43,120 bases of DNA. It comes from Flavobacteriales bacterium UBA4110 (GTDB taxonomy: Bacteria; Bacteroidota; Bacteroidia; Flavobacteriales; Weeksellaceae). The stretch is from contig DFXK01000014.1 of the NCBI GenBank assembly GCA_002383165.1, forward strand, positions 96,537-139,656. Direction: 5' to 3'. The notes below the pieces were generated by a model. It was given only the letters and a program-made list of their open reading frames with translations. It was not told where the DNA came from and ran no database searches. The position numbers and the translations under genes are program-made. Positions 8,192-16,521 of the stretch are shown here, piece after piece; position 1 is the stretch's first letter; the number at the start of each line of letters is the position of its first letter.

Positions 8192-8587
8192 ATGGGATCA
8201 AGAAAAAGAGAAAGTGCATTAGCACGTAAAATAGCAAACCAAGATGTGGCAAAAGCGTTACATAACGACTGTCCGTCTTCTCCAAGAAAAATGAGATTAG
8301 TTGCTGATATCATTAGAGGGGTAGAAGTTGATAAAGCTTTATATATCCTAAAATACTCTAAGAAAGATGCATCTAACAAATTAGAAAAAGTATTGCTTTC
8401 TGCTATTGCAAACTGGCAAGCTAAAAACGAAGGTGCTGACATCGAGGAGGCTAACCTTATCGTTAAAGAAATATTTGTAGACAGTGCAAGACAATTGAAG
8501 AGACTAAGACCTGCCCCACAAGGTAGAGGTTACAGAATCAGAAAAAGATCAAACCACATTACACTAATTTTAGGTACTAAAAATTAA
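8192..8587 (+). CDS. rplV: 50S ribosomal protein L22
   Basis: 131 aa, with LHNDCPSSPRKMRLVADIIRG near the start and the tunnel beta-hairpin tip RLRPAPQGRGYRIRKRSNH, the part where macrolide-resistance changes occur in other bacteria. It has an N-terminal extension (MGSRKRESALARKIANQDVA) relative to the E. coli protein. Confidence 0.97.
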   Translation: MGSRKRESALARKIANQDVAKALHNDCPSSPRKMRLVADIIRGVEVDKALYILKYSKKDASNKLEKVLLSAIANWQAKNEGADIEEANLIVKEIFVDSARQLKRLRPAPQGRGYRIRKRSNHITLILGTKN

Positions 8588-8595
8588 TTCAAGGT

Positions 8596-9330
8596 ATGGG
8601 ACAGAAGACAAATCCAATTGGTAACAGATTAGGTATCATCAGAGGATGGGATTCGAACTGGTTCGGTGGAAAAAACTACGGTGATAAAATCGCTGAAGAC
8701 TACAAAATCAGAAGATACCTTGAAGCAAGATTATCTAAAGGTGGTATTTCAAAAATTTATATTGAAAGAACACTAAAATTAGTAACAGTAACTATCACTA
8801 CTGCAAGACCAGGTTTAATCATCGGAAAAGGCGGTCAGGAAGTTGATAAATTGAAAGAAGAATTGAAAAAATTGACTGGAAAGGATATTCAGATCAACAT
8901 CTTCGAAATCAAAAGACCTGAGCTTGACGCTGTTTTAGTTGCTGACAGTATTGCTAAACAAATCGAAAACAGAATCTCTTACAGAAGAGCTGTTAAGATG
9001 GCAATAGCAAGCACAATGAGAATGGGTGCAGAAGGTATCAAAGTGATGATCTCCGGAAGATTGAACGGTGCAGAGATGGCGAGATCAGAGTCTTTCAAAG
9101 AAGGAAGAATTCCTTTGTCCACTTTCCGTGCAGATATCGATTATCATATCGGTGAAGCATTAACTCAATACGGTAAGCTTGGTGTGAAAGTTTGGATTAT
9201 GAAAGGTGAAGTTTACGGTAAAAGAGAACTTACACCACTTGTAGGACAACAGAAAAAAGCACCTGCTGGCGGTAGAGAAAGAGGCGAGAGAGGAGAAAGA
9301 GGAGACAGAAAACCAAGAAGAAATAATTAA
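8596..9330 (+). CDS. rpsC: 30S ribosomal protein S3
   Basis: 244 aa. The KH domain is visible around residues 60-100 (TITTARPGLIIGKGGQEVDK, the GxxG loop), and the C-terminal domain contains NGAEMARSESFKEGRIPLST. The tail after about residue 215 is a low-complexity Arg/Glu/Gly stretch (GGRERGERGERGDRKPRR), a lineage-specific extension. S3 forms part of the mRNA entry helicase site. A 78-bp AT-rich gap follows, longer than the other gaps in this part of the operon. Confidence 0.98.
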   Translation: MGQKTNPIGNRLGIIRGWDSNWFGGKNYGDKIAEDYKIRRYLEARLSKGGISKIYIERTLKLVTVTITTARPGLIIGKGGQEVDKLKEELKKLTGKDIQINIFEIKRPELDAVLVADSIAKQIENRISYRRAVKMAIASTMRMGAEGIKVMISGRLNGAEMARSESFKEGRIPLSTFRADIDYHIGEALTQYGKLGVKVWIMKGEVYGKRELTPLVGQQKKAPAGGRERGERGERGDRKPRRNN

Positions 9331-9408
9331 TAAAATTTTAGAGGATAGTTTTTAAATGACCGTTACTTTTTTAAAATCTAAATTCTAAAATCTAAAATTT
9401 AAGAAATT

Positions 9409-9834
9409 ATGTTACAACCAAAAAGAACCAAATTCCGTAGAGTTCATAAGATGAAAATGAAGGGGATTGCCCAGAGAGGTAATCAACTTGCTTACGGAAC
9501 TTTCGGGATCAAAGCGACTGAAGGTGCTTGGATCACTGCAAGACAGATTGAAGCAGCGCGTATCGCGGCTACAAGATATATGAAAAGAGAAGGTCAGCTA
9601 TGGATCAAAATATTCCCGGATAAGCCGATTACTAAGAAACCAGCCGAAGTAAGGATGGGTAAAGGTAAAGGTGCTGTAGAATATTGGGTAGCCGTAGTAA
9701 AACCTGGTAAAATTATGTTCGAAATTGGTGGAGTGCCTTACGAAGTGGCGAAAGAAGCTCTTAGACTTGCTGCGCAGAAATTGCCGGTAGTTACCAAATT
9801 CATAGTTGCAAACGATTTTGTTAAACCTCTTTAA
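9409..9834 (+). CDS. rplP: 50S ribosomal protein L16
   Basis: 141 aa, MLQPKRTKFRRVHKMKMKG with the signature KPAEVRMGKGKGAVEYWVAV. L16 organises the A-site tRNA-binding side of the 50S subunit. The preceding 78 bp contain repeated near-copies of the AT-rich word AAATCTAAA and no gene. Confidence 0.97.
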   Translation: MLQPKRTKFRRVHKMKMKGIAQRGNQLAYGTFGIKATEGAWITARQIEAARIAATRYMKREGQLWIKIFPDKPITKKPAEVRMGKGKGAVEYWVAVVKPGKIMFEIGGVPYEVAKEALRLAAQKLPVVTKFIVANDFVKPL

Positions 9835-9845
9835 TCTCTATTATA

Positions 9846-10031
9846 ATGAAAAAAGCTGACATCAAGAATCTAAGCGTAGAGGATATCAAAGTTCAACTGG
9901 CAGATGCTAAAGCTAATTACTCTAAAATGAAATTAGCACACAGAATCAGTCCTGTTGAGAATCCGATTCAGATCAGAGATTTGAGAAAAACAATCGCAAG
10001 ACTAAATACAGAGTTAACTAACAAACAATAA
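9846..10031 (+). CDS. rpmC: 50S ribosomal protein L29
   Basis: 61 aa. Two-helix protein with the L29 end PIQIRDLRKTIARLNTEL. It lies near the tunnel exit beside L23. 11 bp after rplP. Confidence 0.94.
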   Translation: MKKADIKNLSVEDIKVQLADAKANYSKMKLAHRISPVENPIQIRDLRKTIARLNTELTNKQ

Positions 10032-10045
10032 TATTCCTTTTTACA

Positions 10046-10300
10046 ATGGAAAGAAATTTAAGAAAAGAAAGAATCGGGGTAGTTTCCAGCAATAAAATGG
10101 AAAAAACTATTGTTGTTAGCGAAACTACGAGAGTAAAGCACCCAATGTACGGTAAGTTCGTTTTAAAAACGAAAAAATATACTGCACACGATGAGAACAA
10201 TGAGTGCAACGAAGGAGATACAGTTTTGATTACAGAAACTAGACCTTTGAGCAAGAACAAGAGATGGAGATTAGTAAGAATCATAGAAAAAGCTAAGTAA
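10046..10300 (+). CDS. rpsQ: 30S ribosomal protein S17
   Basis: 84 aa, RNLRKERIGVVSSNKMEKTIVV at the start and EGDTVLITETRPLSKNKRWRL near the end, the OB-fold S17 signature. Starts 14 bp after rpmC. Confidence 0.97.
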   Translation: MERNLRKERIGVVSSNKMEKTIVVSETTRVKHPMYGKFVLKTKKYTAHDENNECNEGDTVLITETRPLSKNKRWRLVRIIEKAK

Positions 10301-10302
10301 TA

Positions 10303-10671
10303 ATGTTACAAACAGAATCAAGATTAAAAGTTGCTGATAACACAGGTGCTAAAGAAGTATTGGTGATCAGAGTTCTGGGAGGAACCAGAAGAAGATATGC
10401 TTCAGTTGGTGATAAAATCGTTGTTACTATCAAAGATTCTACACCATCAGGTAATGCTAAAAAAGGTCAAGTATCGAAAGCGGTAGTGGTAAGAACTAAA
10501 AAAGCAGTTAGAAGAAAAGATGGATCTTACATCAAATTCGAAGACAATGCTTGCGTATTACTAAACGCTGCTGGAGAAATGAGAGGAACACGTGTTTTCG
10601 GACCGGTTGCCCGTGAGTTGAGAGACAAAGAATATATGAAAGTGATTTCATTAGCTCCTGAAGTACTTTAA
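10303..10671 (+). CDS. rplN: 50S ribosomal protein L14
   Basis: 122 aa, MLQTESRLKVADNTGAKEVL, with ENACVLLN-like strand (DNACVLLNAAGEMRGTRVFG) and PVARELRDKEYMKVISLAPEVL at the end. L14 binds 23S rRNA at the subunit interface and is the RsfS target in other bacteria. Confidence 0.98.
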   Translation: MLQTESRLKVADNTGAKEVLVIRVLGGTRRRYASVGDKIVVTIKDSTPSGNAKKGQVSKAVVVRTKKAVRRKDGSYIKFEDNACVLLNAAGEMRGTRVFGPVARELRDKEYMKVISLAPEVL

Positions 10672-10689
10672 TTTTAAAATTTTAAGAAA

Positions 10690-11010
10690 ATGACAAAAGT
10701 TAAAATAAAAAGAGGAGACAACGTAATCGTTACTACCGGAAAAAATAAAGGAAGTAAAGGTGAAGTTCTTGAGGTAATCAGAAAAGAAGGTAAAGATCCA
10801 AGAGTAATTGTTGCAGGTATTAATATTGTTAAGAAACATACTAAGCCATCTGCTCAAAATCCTCAAGGTGGAATCGTTGAAAAAGAGGCTTCACTACATA
10901 TTTCAAACGTATCATTGGTTGATAATAGCGGAAAAGCTACAAAAGCTGGATACAAAGTAGAAGGTGATAAAAAAGTGAGAGTTGCAAAAACAACTGGTGA
11001 AACTTTATAA
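10690..11010 (+). CDS. rplX: 50S ribosomal protein L24
   Basis: 106 aa with a KOW motif near the start (IKRGDNVIVTTGKNKGSKGE) and KKHTKPSAQNPQGGIVEKEA in the middle, both typical of L24, an early assembly initiator protein. Confidence 0.97.
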   Translation: MTKVKIKRGDNVIVTTGKNKGSKGEVLEVIRKEGKDPRVIVAGINIVKKHTKPSAQNPQGGIVEKEASLHISNVSLVDNSGKATKAGYKVEGDKKVRVAKTTGETL

Positions 11011-11021
11011 TTAAAATTACA

Positions 11022-11573
11022 ATGGAATATATAGTAAGACCAAAACAACAATATAAAGAAAAAATTGTTCCTGCAATGATGGAAGAATTTGGGTACAAAA
11101 GCGTAATGCAAGTGCCTAAATTAGAAAAAATCGTTGTGTCACAAGGTTTGGGCGCTGCTACAGCCGACAAGAAGATTGTAGACTATGCAGTAGAAGAACT
11201 TACAGCTATTACCGGTCAAAAAGCTGTTGGTACTTTGTCTAAAAAAGATGAGGCTGCCTTCAAATTGAGAAAGGGAATGCCAGTAGGAGCAAGAGTAACT
11301 CTAAGAGCTGATAAAATGTATGAGTTCTTGGATAGATTAACTTCTTCTGCACTTCCAAGAATCAGAGATTTCTCTGGAATCAAAGCAGACGGTTTCGATG
11401 GTAGAGGTAATTATAACTTGGGTATTACTGAGCAGATTATCTTCCCGGAGATTGTTATTGACAAAGTGAAGAAAATCCAAGGGATGGACATTACTTTCGT
11501 AACATCTGCGAAAACTGACAAAGAAGCTAAAGCACTATTAACTCACTTCGGTTTACCTTTCAAAAAGAACTAA
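11022..11573 (+). CDS. rplE: 50S ribosomal protein L5
   Basis: 183 aa, with KLEKIVVSQGLGAATADKK, the P-site contacting loop KLRKGMPVGARVTLRADKMY and NLGITEQIIFPEIVIDKV. Binds 5S rRNA with L18. Followed after 3 bp by rpsN. Confidence 0.98.
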   Translation: MEYIVRPKQQYKEKIVPAMMEEFGYKSVMQVPKLEKIVVSQGLGAATADKKIVDYAVEELTAITGQKAVGTLSKKDEAAFKLRKGMPVGARVTLRADKMYEFLDRLTSSALPRIRDFSGIKADGFDGRGNYNLGITEQIIFPEIVIDKVKKIQGMDITFVTSAKTDKEAKALLTHFGLPFKKN

Positions 11574-11576
11574 GAA

Positions 11577-11846
11577 ATGGCTAAAGAATCAATGAAAGCG
11601 CGTGAGCGCAAAAGAGAAGCTACTGTAGCTAAATATGCTGAGAAAAGAAAGGCTCTTAAAGAAGCCGGAGATTACGAAGCATTGCAAAAACTTCCGAAAA
11701 ATGCATCTCCTGTGAGACTTCACAACAGATGTAAACTGACAGGAAGACCAAGAGGATATATGAGAACGTTTGGTATCTCCAGAGTAACTTTCCGTGAAAT
11801 GGCAAACAACGGTCTTATCCCAGGTGTTAAAAAAGCAAGTTGGTAA
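11577..11846 (+). CDS. rpsN: 30S ribosomal protein S14, zinc-free type
   Basis: 89 aa, ending RTFGISRVTFREMANNGLIP-GVKKASW. The central part is LHNRCKLTGRPRGYMRTFG, and no CxxC pair is present, so this is the zinc-independent (C-minus) form. It is the last gene before the second break of the superoperon: a strong hairpin follows 14 bp after the stop. Confidence 0.97.
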   Translation: MAKESMKARERKREATVAKYAEKRKALKEAGDYEALQKLPKNASPVRLHNRCKLTGRPRGYMRTFGISRVTFREMANNGLIPGVKKASW

Positions 11847-11860
11847 GCAATTAAAATTTT

Positions 11861-11900
11861 TACAGCTGACTTCTATATTTTTATAAGTCAGCTGTATTTT
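11861..11900 (+). terminator. Long hairpin after rpsN
   Basis: TACAGCTGACTT (11861-11872) pairs perfectly with AAGTCAGCTGTA (11885-11896); TTTTAATAAAT follows. The T tract is weak, so it may be a terminator, an attenuator, or a 3'-end-protecting stem that separates the S10 and spc parts. Confidence 0.65.
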
Positions 11901-11969
11901 AATAAATAGTGGACAAAATTAGATCGAAGTATATGTAAAATAAAAAATTAATCTTTTTATTTTTTTTTG

Positions 11970-11977
11970 TACTTTTG
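11970..11977 (+). promoter_or_regulatory. Probable -7 element of the rpsH operon promoter
   Basis: TACTTTTG fits TAnnTTTG. The -33 side 19 bp upstream is TTA (11948-11950), one base from TTG. The sequence continues GCATCCG, like the TTTGCA seen at the rplC and 38626 promoters. It would give a leader of about 200 nt before rpsH. Confidence 0.55.
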
Positions 11978-11982
11978 CATCC

Positions 11983-12185
11983 GCTTAGAAAATATTTTTT
12001 TCTGGGAGAATAATTTTCGTTTAGAAAATATTTATTAAAATAGATTAATAAATCAAAGTGACAATTAAGTTGTTTAGATACTGAAGGTAAAATGTGAGAT
12101 GGAGAAATATTCGAAATCTATATATATTTAATCTTCAAGTCTTTTCAATACTGGTTGTCATTAACCAATAATTTAAAATAAAGAA
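11983..12185 (+). other. Leader region of rpsH with repeats
   Basis: There is no gene in this stretch. It has a 13-bp direct repeat, TTAGAAAATATTT at 11985-11997 and 12021-12033 (36 bp apart), and a small hairpin TGGTT/AACCA (12152-12156 / 12163-12167) 18 bp before the rpsH start. In E. coli the spc operon is repressed by S8, the product of the first gene here, so the leader could hold an S8-binding site; this is inference. Confidence 0.45.
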
Positions 12186-12584
12186 ATGGTAACAGATCCA
12201 ATTTCAGATTTCCTAACAAGAGTAAGGAACGCACAAAGCGCAGGCCACAAAGTGGTGGAAATTCCTGCATCGAAAATCAAAAAAGAGATCACTAAGATTC
12301 TTTTCGACCAAGGTTATATCCTAAACTATAAGTTTGAGGATAATGCGGTTCAGGGAAGTATCAAGATCGCTTTGAAGTATGATAAGCAAACAAACAAACC
12401 TGCTATCAAATCTATACAGAGAGCTTCTAGACCAGGTCTTCGTCAGTACAAAGGTTCTGAGGAACTTCCAAGAGTACTAAACGGACTAGGCGTAGCAATC
12501 ATCTCTACTTCTAAAGGAGTGATGACTGATAAGAAAGCTAGACAAGAGAAAGTAGGAGGTGAAGTAATTTGCTACGTATATTAA
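12186..12584 (+). CDS. rpsH: 30S ribosomal protein S8
   Basis: 132 aa, MVTDPISDFLTRVRNAQSAG, with the rRNA-binding end VISTSKGVMTDKKARQEKVG-GEVICYVY (I shown as preceding residue). S8 nucleates the central 30S domain. First gene after the break; its promoter and long leader suggest it is the regulatory head of the downstream operon. Confidence 0.98.
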   Translation: MVTDPISDFLTRVRNAQSAGHKVVEIPASKIKKEITKILFDQGYILNYKFEDNAVQGSIKIALKYDKQTNKPAIKSIQRASRPGLRQYKGSEELPRVLNGLGVAIISTSKGVMTDKKARQEKVGGEVICYVY

Positions 12585-12602
12585 TTTTTTAAAACAAGGA
12601 AA

Positions 12603-13148
12603 ATGTCAAGAATTGGTAAAGCAATTATAGAAGTTCCTGCTGGTGTTACAATTACTCAGAATGATAATGTTGTAACAGTTAAAGGTCCTAAAGGAGAATT
12701 ATCTCAGGAGCTTACAGGCGGAATCAGCTTCTCACAAGAAGACGGTGTGCTTACATTCACTCGTCCGTCAGACTCAAAAGAACATAAAGCGCTACACGGT
12801 TTATACAGAGCGCTTGTAAATAATATGATTGTTGGTACTTCTACAGGATTTACTAAGCAATTAGAATTAGTAGGTGTTGGATACAGAGCATCACACAATG
12901 GGCAGAGATTAGAACTTGCTCTAGGTTTTTCGCACGCTATTGTGCTAGATTTACCGAAAGAAGTTACTCTGGATACATTGACAGAAAAAGGTAAAAATCC
13001 TATCATTACATTATCTTCTTACGATAATCAACTTCTTGGAATGGTGGCTGCAAAGATCAGATCTTTCAGAAAACCTGAGCCTTACAAAGGAAAAGGTGTG
13101 AAATTCGTGGGTGAAATCATCAGAAGAAAAGCCGGTAAATCTGCATAA
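12603..13148 (+). CDS. rplF: 50S ribosomal protein L6
   Basis: 181 aa, MSRIGKAIIEVPAGVTITQN with the second-domain signature KIRSFRKPEPYKGKGVKFVG near the C-terminus. L6 lies near the sarcin-ricin loop and factor-binding site. Confidence 0.98.
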   Translation: MSRIGKAIIEVPAGVTITQNDNVVTVKGPKGELSQELTGGISFSQEDGVLTFTRPSDSKEHKALHGLYRALVNNMIVGTSTGFTKQLELVGVGYRASHNGQRLELALGFSHAIVLDLPKEVTLDTLTEKGKNPIITLSSYDNQLLGMVAAKIRSFRKPEPYKGKGVKFVGEIIRRKAGKSA

Positions 13149-13159
13149 AATTTAAGAAA

Positions 13160-13513
13160 ATGGCATTAACAAAAGTTGAAAAACGAATCAGAATCAAAAG
13201 AAGAGTAAGAGGAAAGATCTCCGGATCTGCGGAATTACCAAGATTGTCTGTATTCAAAAGTAATAAAGAGATCTACGCTCAGTTAGTAGATGATAAAGAA
13301 GGTAAAACATTAGTATCTGCTTCTTCCAGAGAGAAAGGTGTAGATGCTAAAGGAACTAAAACCGAGGTTTCTGAAGCAGTTGGTAAAGCTATTGCAGCTA
13401 AAGCTCTTGCAGCAGGAATCGAGAATGTTGTATTTGATAGAAATGGTTTCGTGTATCACGGTAGAGTAAAAGCTCTTGCTGACGGTGCTAGAGAAGCAGG
13501 TCTTAAATTCTAA
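13160..13513 (+). CDS. rplR: 50S ribosomal protein L18
   Basis: 117 aa; RIRIKRRVRGKISGSAELPR at the start, SVFKSNKEIYAQLVDD next, and VVFDRNGFVYHGRVKALADG at the end. 5S rRNA-binding protein. Confidence 0.97.
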   Translation: MALTKVEKRIRIKRRVRGKISGSAELPRLSVFKSNKEIYAQLVDDKEGKTLVSASSREKGVDAKGTKTEVSEAVGKAIAAKALAAGIENVVFDRNGFVYHGRVKALADGAREAGLKF

Positions 13514-13531
13514 TTTTTAATTTCAGAACAT

Positions 13532-14050
13532 ATGTTAGATAGTAATATAGAAAGAGTAAAACCTGGAGGATTAGAATTGAAAGATCGTCTGGTTGCTGTA
13601 AATAGAGTAACTAAAGTAACAAAAGGTGGTAGAGCATTTGGTTTTTCTGCAATTGTAGTTGTTGGAAACGAAGATGGTGTTATCGGTTATGGACTTGGAA
13701 AATCTAAGGAAGTTGCTTCTGCTATTGCTAAGGCTGTAGAGGATGCTAAGAAAAACTTGGTAAAAGTTCCTGTAATCAACCACACAATTCCTCACCAGAC
13801 TTCTGCTAGATACGGTGGTGCTGATATCTTCTTGAGACCAGCGTCTCACGGTACAGGACTTATCGCCGGTGGTGCTGTAAGAGCAGTACTGGAATCTGCA
13901 GGGGTACACGATGTATTGTCGAAATCTAAAGGTTCTTCTAACCCTCACAATGTGGTAAAGGCAACTTTCAATGCATTATTGGATATCAGAAGACCAGAAG
14001 AGATTGCAAGAATGAGAGGAGTTTCTTTAAGTAAAGTGTTTAACGGTTAA
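13532..14050 (+). CDS. rpsE: 30S ribosomal protein S5
   Basis: 172 aa; contains VVGNEDGVIGYGLGKSKEVA and GGAVRAVLESAGVHDVLSKS, the S5 domain signatures, and GSSNPHNVVKATFNALL. S5 forms the mRNA entry channel with S3 and S4 and influences accuracy. Confidence 0.98.
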   Translation: MLDSNIERVKPGGLELKDRLVAVNRVTKVTKGGRAFGFSAIVVVGNEDGVIGYGLGKSKEVASAIAKAVEDAKKNLVKVPVINHTIPHQTSARYGGADIFLRPASHGTGLIAGGAVRAVLESAGVHDVLSKSKGSSNPHNVVKATFNALLDIRRPEEIARMRGVSLSKVFNG

Positions 14051-14061
14051 TCATTATAACA

Positions 14062-14238
14062 ATGGCAACAATCAAAGTAAAATTAGTTAGAAGTGCTATT
14101 AATCGTTCTAAAACTCAGAAAAGAACACTGGAAGCACTAGGTTTCAAAAGACTTCAGCAAGTTGTAGAACACGAAGCAACACCATCTATCTTAGGAATGA
14201 TTGCTTCTGTAAGTCACTTACTGGAAGTTCAAAAATAA
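14062..14238 (+). CDS. rpmD: 50S ribosomal protein L30
   Basis: 58 aa. Reads MATIKVKLVRSAINRSKTQK, then RTLEALGFKRLQQVVEHEAT and PSILGMIASVSHLLEVQK. This is the typical L30 ferredoxin-like fold protein, in its normal place between rpsE and rplO. Starts 11 bp after the rpsE stop. Confidence 0.95.
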   Translation: MATIKVKLVRSAINRSKTQKRTLEALGFKRLQQVVEHEATPSILGMIASVSHLLEVQK

Positions 14239-14257
14239 GAACAATAGACAAAGAGAA

Positions 14258-14280
14258 AAGAGACTCTTTTATAGTCTCTT
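14258..14280 (+). terminator. Hairpin inside the operon between rpmD and rplO
   Basis: AAGAGACT (14258-14265) pairs with AGTCTCTT (14273-14280), 7-nt loop. The following sequence is ATCTCTTATCTTTT, a poor T run. A partial terminator or RNA processing site are both possible. Confidence 0.35.
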
Positions 14281-14316
14281 ATCTCTTATCTTTTAATCTA
14301 TAATTTCAATACAACA

Positions 14317-14766
14317 ATGAATTTAAATAATATACAACCAGCAACAGGTTCTACTCACAATTCAAAAAGAATTGGTAGAGGACAAGGTAGCGGTAAAGGT
14401 GGTACTTCGACAAAAGGACATAAAGGTCAAAAAGCAAGAGCTGGTTATTCTCAGAAAATCGGTTTCGAAGGTGGACAGATGCCTTTGCAAAGAAGGTTAC
14501 CTAAATTTGGTTTCAAAAACATTAATAGAAAAGAGTTTAGAGCAATCAACCTTGATACGATTCAAACTTTGATCGATACTAAAAATATCACTGGTGATAT
14601 CACTAGAGATGTATTAGTAGAAAACGGTCTAGCTTCTAAAAATGAATTAGTAAAAATCCTAGGTAGAGGTGATTTGAAAGCTGGTGTTTCAATCTCTGCT
14701 GATAAATTTACTAAGTCTGCTGAAGAGGCAATCAACAAGGCTGGAGGTAAAGCAATTACTCTTTAA
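14317..14766 (+). CDS. rplO: 50S ribosomal protein L15
   Basis: 149 aa; the Gly/Lys-rich N-terminus NSKRIGRGQGSGKGGTSTKG and QKIGFEGGQMPLQRRLPKFG are the L15 signature. Directly precedes secY (10 bp). Confidence 0.98.
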   Translation: MNLNNIQPATGSTHNSKRIGRGQGSGKGGTSTKGHKGQKARAGYSQKIGFEGGQMPLQRRLPKFGFKNINRKEFRAINLDTIQTLIDTKNITGDITRDVLVENGLASKNELVKILGRGDLKAGVSISADKFTKSAEEAINKAGGKAITL

Positions 14767-14776
14767 TTAATCACTA

Positions 14777-16156
14777 ATGAAAGAATTTATACAAACATTA
14801 AAAAACATTTGGAGTCTGAAAGAGCTTAGAGATAAAATTATCTTGACACTCACTTTGGTCCTTGTGTATAGATTCGCATCTTACGTTTCTCTTCCTGCTA
14901 TTAATATGGCAGAGGTAGGAAACTTACTACAGCATTACAAAAACCAAGGCGGGAACCAACAAGGAGCCGGCCTTTTGGGTTTATTGTCTTCTTTCACGGG
15001 TGGAGCATTTAGCCGTGCTTCCATTATGGCACTAGGAATTATGCCATATATATCTGCCTCTATTATTGTACAGTTGATGGGAATGGCTATTCCGTATCTT
15101 CAGAAGTTACAAAAAGACGGAGAAAGTGGAAGAAACACTTTGAACCAAATAACAAGATGGTTAACAATTGGGGTTTGTCTTGTACAGGCACCATCTTATC
15201 TAACATCTGTAACTCAATATTTTTTGCCTTATTCGCAATTTCAGTCAGCATATTACATAGACCCAGCGTCCATTATGTTCTGGCTTCCAAGTATTGTGAT
15301 CCTGGTAGCGGGATCAGTATTTGCAATGTGGCTTGGAGAAAAAATTACGGATAAAGGTATTGGTAACGGTATTTCAATTCTGATCATGGTGGGTATCCTT
15401 GCGGACCTTCCTACCGCTTTTTACCAAGAAGTGCTTACGCAGAATGGTAAAGGAGGACTGGGAAGCATTATGATTCTAGTTGAGATTATATTCTGGTTAT
15501 TAGTTGTATTGTTGGCAATTATTCTTTCTGTTGCAGTTAGAAAAATTCCGATTCAGTATGTGAGCAGAGCTCAGGCTAGAGGAGGAGTAAGCAGAAACCT
15601 GATGGAAGGAGCCAGACAATGGATTCCATTGAAAGTAAATGCCGCTGGAGTAATGCCGATCATCTTTGCTCAAGCGCTGATGTTCGTTCCAGGATTGCTT
15701 ACTAAAGTAGATGAATCTAACACTTTTTTGGCAGGATTCAAAAATGTATTCAGCTGGCAGTATAATGTATTGTTTGCATTATTGATTATAATTTTCTCAT
15801 TTTTCTATACGGCGATTACCATTCCGGTGAATCAGATGGCTGATGATCTCAAACGAAATGGTGGATTGATACCAAAGGTGCGACCAGGAAAAGAAACGGC
15901 TGATTATCTGGATGATATTTTATCTAAGATAACCTTGCCAGGTGCGATTTTTTTATCTATCTTTGCAGTCCTTCCGGCAATAGTGCACGGAGCGTTTGTT
16001 CAGACAGATAGATTTGCCCTGTTTTTCGGTGGTACATCGTTATTGATTATGGTTGGAGTTATCTTAGATACCGTTCAACAGATCAATACATATCTGCTGA
16101 ACCATCATTATGATGGGTTGATGCAATCTAAATTGTCAAGATCATCAAACTATTAA
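14777..16156 (+). CDS. secY: Protein translocase subunit SecY
   Basis: 459 aa with about ten hydrophobic helices. Recognisable parts are the N-terminal cytoplasmic helix and TM1 (LRDKIILTLTLVLVYRFASY), the plug region ALGIMPYISASIIVQLM, the cytoplasmic loop RKIPIQYVSRAQARGG, and the C-terminal loop DDLKRNGGLIPKVRPGKETA. It forms the channel of the Sec translocon in the inner membrane. Co-transcribed with ribosomal genes as in most bacteria; adk and map, often next, are absent here. Confidence 0.98.
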   Translation: MKEFIQTLKNIWSLKELRDKIILTLTLVLVYRFASYVSLPAINMAEVGNLLQHYKNQGGNQQGAGLLGLLSSFTGGAFSRASIMALGIMPYISASIIVQLMGMAIPYLQKLQKDGESGRNTLNQITRWLTIGVCLVQAPSYLTSVTQYFLPYSQFQSAYYIDPASIMFWLPSIVILVAGSVFAMWLGEKITDKGIGNGISILIMVGILADLPTAFYQEVLTQNGKGGLGSIMILVEIIFWLLVVLLAIILSVAVRKIPIQYVSRAQARGGVSRNLMEGARQWIPLKVNAAGVMPIIFAQALMFVPGLLTKVDESNTFLAGFKNVFSWQYNVLFALLIIIFSFFYTAITIPVNQMADDLKRNGGLIPKVRPGKETADYLDDILSKITLPGAIFLSIFAVLPAIVHGAFVQTDRFALFFGGTSLLIMVGVILDTVQQINTYLLNHHYDGLMQSKLSRSSNY

Positions 16157-16164
16157 TAGGATAA

Positions 16165-16380
16165 ATGGCTAAACAGAAACATATAGAACAAGACGGTGTG
16201 ATAACGGAAGCACTTTCCAACGCACAGTTCCGAGTAGAGCTAGAGAATGGGCATGTATTAATTGCCCATATTTCTGGTAAAATGAGAATGCATTATATAA
16301 AACTCTTACCTGGAGACAAGGTAAGACTCGAACTCTCTCCTTATGACTTGACTAAAGGGAGAATAACTTTTAGATATTAA
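16165..16380 (+). CDS. infA: Translation initiation factor IF-1
   Basis: 71 aa, MAKQKHIEQDGVITEALSNA, with OB-fold motifs ENGHVLIAHISGKMRMHYIK and PGDKVRLELSPYDLTKGRIT. IF-1 occupies the ribosomal A site at initiation. 8 bp after secY. Confidence 0.98.
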   Translation: MAKQKHIEQDGVITEALSNAQFRVELENGHVLIAHISGKMRMHYIKLLPGDKVRLELSPYDLTKGRITFRY

Positions 16381-16390
16381 AAATAACAAA

Positions 16391-16507
16391 ATGAAGGTTA
16401 GAGCATCTATCAAAAAAAGAAGTGCTGATTGCAAAATTGTACGCAGAAAAGGTGTACTTTTCGTAATTAACAAGAAGAACCCTAAATTTAAACAAAGACA
16501 AGGTTAA
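16391..16507 (+). CDS. rpmJ: 50S ribosomal protein L36, cysteine-poor form
   Basis: 38 aa: MKVRASIKKRSADCKIVRRK, then GVLFVINKKNPKFKQRQG. Of the usual three Cys and one His that bind zinc, only Cys14 remains (position 11 is Ser, the VIC and PKHKQ ligand positions are VIN and PKFKQ). It should be unable to bind zinc in the usual way, as is common in Bacteroidota. Lies between infA and rpsM in the normal order. Confidence 0.96.
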   Translation: MKVRASIKKRSADCKIVRRKGVLFVINKKNPKFKQRQG

Positions 16508-16521
16508 GAACCGATTAAATT

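Noticed and set aside
10018..11170. Several 70-90-codon minus-strand ORFs across rpsQ, rplX and rplE
   Set aside because: Shadows of ribosomal protein genes; hydrophobic, low-complexity translations typical of antisense of Lys/Arg-rich genes.
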